Of a DNA stretch of 7,568 nucleotides, positions 5,258 through 7,568 are shown piece by piece. Both the position numbers and the translations under genes were made by a program. The DNA is taken from assembly GCA_001824455.1 (NCBI GenBank), contig MHXL01000018.1:1-7568 (forward strand). Reading direction: 5' to 3'. The stretch comes from Desulfuromonadaceae bacterium GWB2_53_15. GTDB lineage: Bacteria; Desulfobacterota; Desulfuromonadia; Geobacterales; Pseudopelobacteraceae. How positions within the stretch are numbered: position 1 is the first letter of the stretch; every line of letters starts with the position of its first letter. The notes under the pieces are model-generated. The model ran no database searches and was not told the DNA's origin. It saw nothing but the letters and a program-made list of their open reading frames with translations.

Positions 5258-6424
5258 ATGATTACTCGTCACCATTACCTTGCCAGCGTATCTGAAGCTG
5301 TGCGGCGTTCTCCGGTAACAGCCCTGCTCGGCCCGCGTCAATGCGGCAAGACCACGCTGGCCAGGATGCTTGCCGCACAGCAGCAGGCCCATTATTTCGA
5401 TCTCGAATCCCCTTCTGACCGGCAACGCCTGCAGAATCCCGAACTGCTGCTCTCTTCTCTGTCAGGTCTGGTGATTCTGGACGAAATCCAGCTGTTTCCG
5501 GAGCTGTTCAGTGTTCTGCGGGTTCTGGTTGACCGCCCCGGCCATGCTACACGTTATCTGCTGCTGGGGAGCGCGTCTCCCCGGATCATGCGGAACGTTT
5601 CGGAAACCCTGGCCGGTCGCATAGAGTTTATTGACCTGTCCGGCTTCAACCTTACCGAAATTGCCGCGGACGAACGTGACAAGCTCTGGCTGCGCGGCGG
5701 TTTTCCCCGCTCCTTTCTTGCCGGGACAGAGACGGACAGCATGGCGTGGCGTGAAGGCTTTATCCGCACCTTTCTCGAACGGGATATCCCCCAGTTGGGC
5801 ATAACGATTCCGGCAACAGCCATGCGCCGCTTCTGGACCATGCTGGCCCATCTGCACGGCCAGACCTGGAACGCCTCGGAACTGGGCCGCTCCATGGGGT
5901 ATTCGGACAAAACAGTGCGGCATTATCTGGATATCCTCACCGGCACCTACATGGTCAGGCAGTTGCAGCCCTGGCACGAAAACCTGAAAAAGCGCCAGGT
6001 CAAAGCCCCGAAGATTTATCTCCGTGACAGCGGCCTGCTGCACAGCCTCCTCAGCATCGGCAGCCGGCACGAGCTTCTGGGGCATCCGCGACTCGGCGCA
6101 TCCTGGGAAGGATTTACCCTGGAACAGGTATTAGCCGTTCTCAACCCCAATGAAGCCTATTTCTGGGCAACCCAGAGCGGCGCGGAACTGGACCTGCTGT
6201 TTTTCTCGGGAGGGCAAAGGTTTGGCATTGAATGTAAATTCAGCGAGGCTCCCAAGGTGACCAAATCCATGCACAGCGCCCTAGGGGACCTGGACCTGCG
6301 CCACCTCTGGGTGATTTATCCGGGAACAAACCGTTACCCTGCCCACGAAAAAATCACCATGCTGCCCCTGGCCGATATTGCCGCCCTACCGGCAGAAATA
6401 GAACGGCAAAAAACTTCGCTGTAA
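5258..6424 (+). CDS. AAA_14 / DUF4143 ATPase, complete copy
   Basis: Predicted P-loop ATPase of the AAA_14-DUF4143 family; no physiological role is established. Residues 18-135 are the ATPase domain: Walker A GPRQCGKT (25-32), Walker B LVILDEIQ (71-78, Asp75-Glu76), a sensor-like GSAS (104-107) and the family's LAGR (118-121). GGFPR (147-151) begins the C-terminal part. A winged-helix-like region follows (about 204-240), then YLRDSGLLH (254-262). A PD-(D/E)XK-nuclease-like core has E310-x-D312 in SGAELDLL and E325-x-K327 in GIECK. All these motifs are intact, so a working protein is likely. At 388 residues it is normal for the family. The start is fixed by an in-frame stop (TAA 5246-5248) and is the only ATG between that stop and the domain. 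No clear Shine-Dalgarno precedes it, which is unlike the other genes here. It is divergent from yehS and convergent with a relative at the right edge. Confidence 0.9.
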   Translation: MITRHHYLASVSEAVRRSPVTALLGPRQCGKTTLARMLAAQQQAHYFDLESPSDRQRLQNPELLLSSLSGLVILDEIQLFPELFSVLRVLVDRPGHATRYLLLGSASPRIMRNVSETLAGRIEFIDLSGFNLTEIAADERDKLWLRGGFPRSFLAGTETDSMAWREGFIRTFLERDIPQLGITIPATAMRRFWTMLAHLHGQTWNASELGRSMGYSDKTVRHYLDILTGTYMVRQLQPWHENLKKRQVKAPKIYLRDSGLLHSLLSIGSRHELLGHPRLGASWEGFTLEQVLAVLNPNEAYFWATQSGAELDLLFFSGGQRFGIECKFSEAPKVTKSMHSALGDLDLRHLWVIYPGTNRYPAHEKITMLPLADIAALPAEIERQKTSL

Positions 6425-6510
6425 GCGCCATCGGATTCCCCGCAAAAAACTACGGCCCCCCACATTTGCTGCGGGAGGCCGGTGCTGCCATCATTCGGAA
6501 CAGCAATCAT

Positions 6511-6639
6511 GCGTCTATGGTACGGTTCCAGCAGGTAGACGATGCCGGAGGCCTGGAGTATGGAAAGCCAGCTCTTGGCGGTGTTGAAGGCCAGGTCGGC
6601 GTCGCGGGCCAGGTCGGCCATGTTGAGCAGTAGTGCGGT
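6511..6639 (-). pseudogene. Fragment of a third DUF4143 ATPase
   Basis: On the minus strand about 43 codons encode TALLLNMADLARDADLAF followed by NTAKSWLSILQASGIVYLLE and PYHRR. I recognise this as the winged-helix region of DUF4143 ATPases (the N-x-x-x-L-A-R-D / N-T-x-x-x-W-L / L-x-P-Y series). It corresponds to residues about 200-243 of the complete copy to the left, but is clearly a different family member. The similarity stops after PYHRR, and the reading frame then runs on to 6334, antisense to the end of the neighbouring gene. There is no ATPase domain before it and no nuclease-like part after it. A short protein could start at the ATG at 6619-6621, but a remnant is more likely. Confidence 0.65.
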
Positions 6640-6661
6640 TGAGATACATTGAGGGCTTTCC

Positions 6662-7568
6662 TCACATTGGATTTAGAAAACGTCCGGCATCCAGCAGAAA
6701 GCGCCAGAGTGGTACTGCCTGAAGCTCAAGGCCATGGAATGGGACGGTTGCCTGGACTGAACGGGTAACGACCAAGGCACGCCGGACCGCCGGGAAACGG
6801 CGGGCAAACAGCGCCAAACCGGCAAGGCGCTTGTCCTTGGGATCGAGCGCATCCAGCATTTTCACCTCTATCGGCAGCGGCGCTGATACCTGGCCGACTA
6901 CAAAATCAACCTCCCGTTCGCTCTCGGCAAAATAACCGGTCTCGATCCCCAGCCGCCGCAACTCAAGATAGACCATGTTTTCGGCTCGCGCCCCCTCATC
7001 CCCCGAACCGGTGCAGATCGTTTTGATCCCCATGTCCCACAGGTACAGCTTTTTCTGGCTGTAAACCCGCTCCGAATGGGAGGTTGTCCATTTGCCCAAT
7101 GAAGCCGTGAGATAGACCGCTTCCAGATAGCCCACGTATTCCTTGGCGGTGTCGAGAGAAAGCCCCAACAGCGTCGATAAACGGTTGAAGCTGGTCCGTC
7201 CCCCGATCGAGGCAGCAACCAGGCGCACCAGATCCTTCAGGGCAGCCGGCTTTTTAACCGGGAAGAGGCGCAGCAGGTCACGGGCCAGGATATCCTCCAG
7301 CAGGTTGGGGAGATAGGCCGGATTGGGGGCAAGCACCTCTTCCGGGTAACCGCCGGTCACCAGATACTCCTGGAGCAGCCGCTCATAGCGGTAATCCTCA
7401 GCCAGCTTGGGGCGCGGTCCGCGAAAATCAATAAATTCCGGGAAAGAAAGCGGGAAAATAGTAGTTGTTATCTGCCGGCCGGTCAGCTTTCCACCCTGAC
7501 GCGCCAGCAGCGCCGAAGTGGAGCCGGTGCAATAGAGCTTGAGCTGTTCGGTATCGTACAAAGACTTA
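6662..7568 (-). CDS. AAA_14 / DUF4143 ATPase, N-terminus cut by window edge
   Basis: C-terminal 302 or so residues of a second DUF4143 ATPase. The frame is open to the last base (Lys-Ser codons precede position 7561), so the TTG at 7561 is not the true start; Walker A and B must lie outside the window. Numbering from 7561, the visible part begins in the ATPase domain with LYCTGSTS (9-16), a sensor motif, and LTGR (26-29). It continues with FPLSFPEF (36-43), the VTGGYPE element (68-74), the winged-helix region (about 120-160) and KKLYLWDMGI (170-179). The nuclease-like core is E217-x-D219 in REVDF and E232-x-K234 in IEVKM. These are intact, so nothing visible says it is broken. The stop is TGA at 6662-6664. 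It converges on the complete copy at 5258-6424 but is only distantly similar to it, so they are not a recent duplication. Confidence 0.88.
   Translation of the reverse strand, partial: KSLYDTEQLKLYCTGSTSALLARQGGKLTGRQITTTIFPLSFPEFIDFRGPRPKLAEDYRYERLLQEYLVTGGYPEEVLAPNPAYLPNLLEDILARDLLRLFPVKKPAALKDLVRLVAASIGGRTSFNRLSTLLGLSLDTAKEYVGYLEAVYLTASLGKWTTSHSERVYSQKKLYLWDMGIKTICTGSGDEGARAENMVYLELRRLGIETGYFAESEREVDFVVGQVSAPLPIEVKMLDALDPKDKRLAGLALFARRFPAVRRALVVTRSVQATVPFHGLELQAVPLWRFLLDAGRFLNPM

Noticed and set aside
5462..6085. 207-codon minus-strand open frame inside the complete ATPase gene
   Set aside because: It lies antisense to intact DUF4143 motifs, and its sequence shows no family resemblance.
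6334..6621. A 95-residue intact small protein on the minus strand
   Set aside because: Only the first 37 residues resemble anything (DUF4143 winged helix). The rest is unrelated and ends antisense to the neighbouring gene, so it was called a remnant.

Overview
The window looks like part of the chromosome of a Desulfuromonadota/Geobacter-type bacterium. This rests on a periplasmic c-type cytochrome with twelve CXXCH haem motifs, strong Shine-Dalgarno sites, a GC-rich coding sequence and a Gram-negative envelope chaperone. The genus is an inference from this gene content, not from a database match.

Left part (1-1560): an AT-rich leader with two hairpin-capable inverted repeats precedes a short plus-strand operon for periplasmic protein folding. 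The operon holds an OmpH/Skp-like chaperone with an unusual Pro/Ala/Thr-rich spacer, then, 47 bp on, an FKBP-type peptidyl-prolyl isomerase with its own signal peptide. A symmetrical A6-stem-T6 terminator closes this operon and also faces the convergent cytochrome gene.

Middle (1580-5030, minus strand, transcribed right to left): yehS (DUF1456), then uup (an ABC-F ATPase), then the dodecahaem cytochrome. yehS and uup are 61 bp apart and may be co-transcribed. The cytochrome has a possible promoter of its own abutting the uup stop codon. Its twelve haems fall into three tetrahaem modules whose extra histidines recur at nearly identical offsets, which suggests triplication of a four-haem unit.

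Right part (5031-7568): an accessory-looking segment made of AAA_14/DUF4143 ATPases. A complete plus-strand copy begins just after a 20-bp-stem inverted repeat. A minus-strand copy runs off the right edge and converges on it. Between them lies a fragment of about 43 codons from a third, different member of the same family, on the minus strand. This looks like a site where such genes arrive and decay repeatedly, and it is the least explained part of the window. No tRNA, rRNA, CRISPR array or recognisable transposase was seen.
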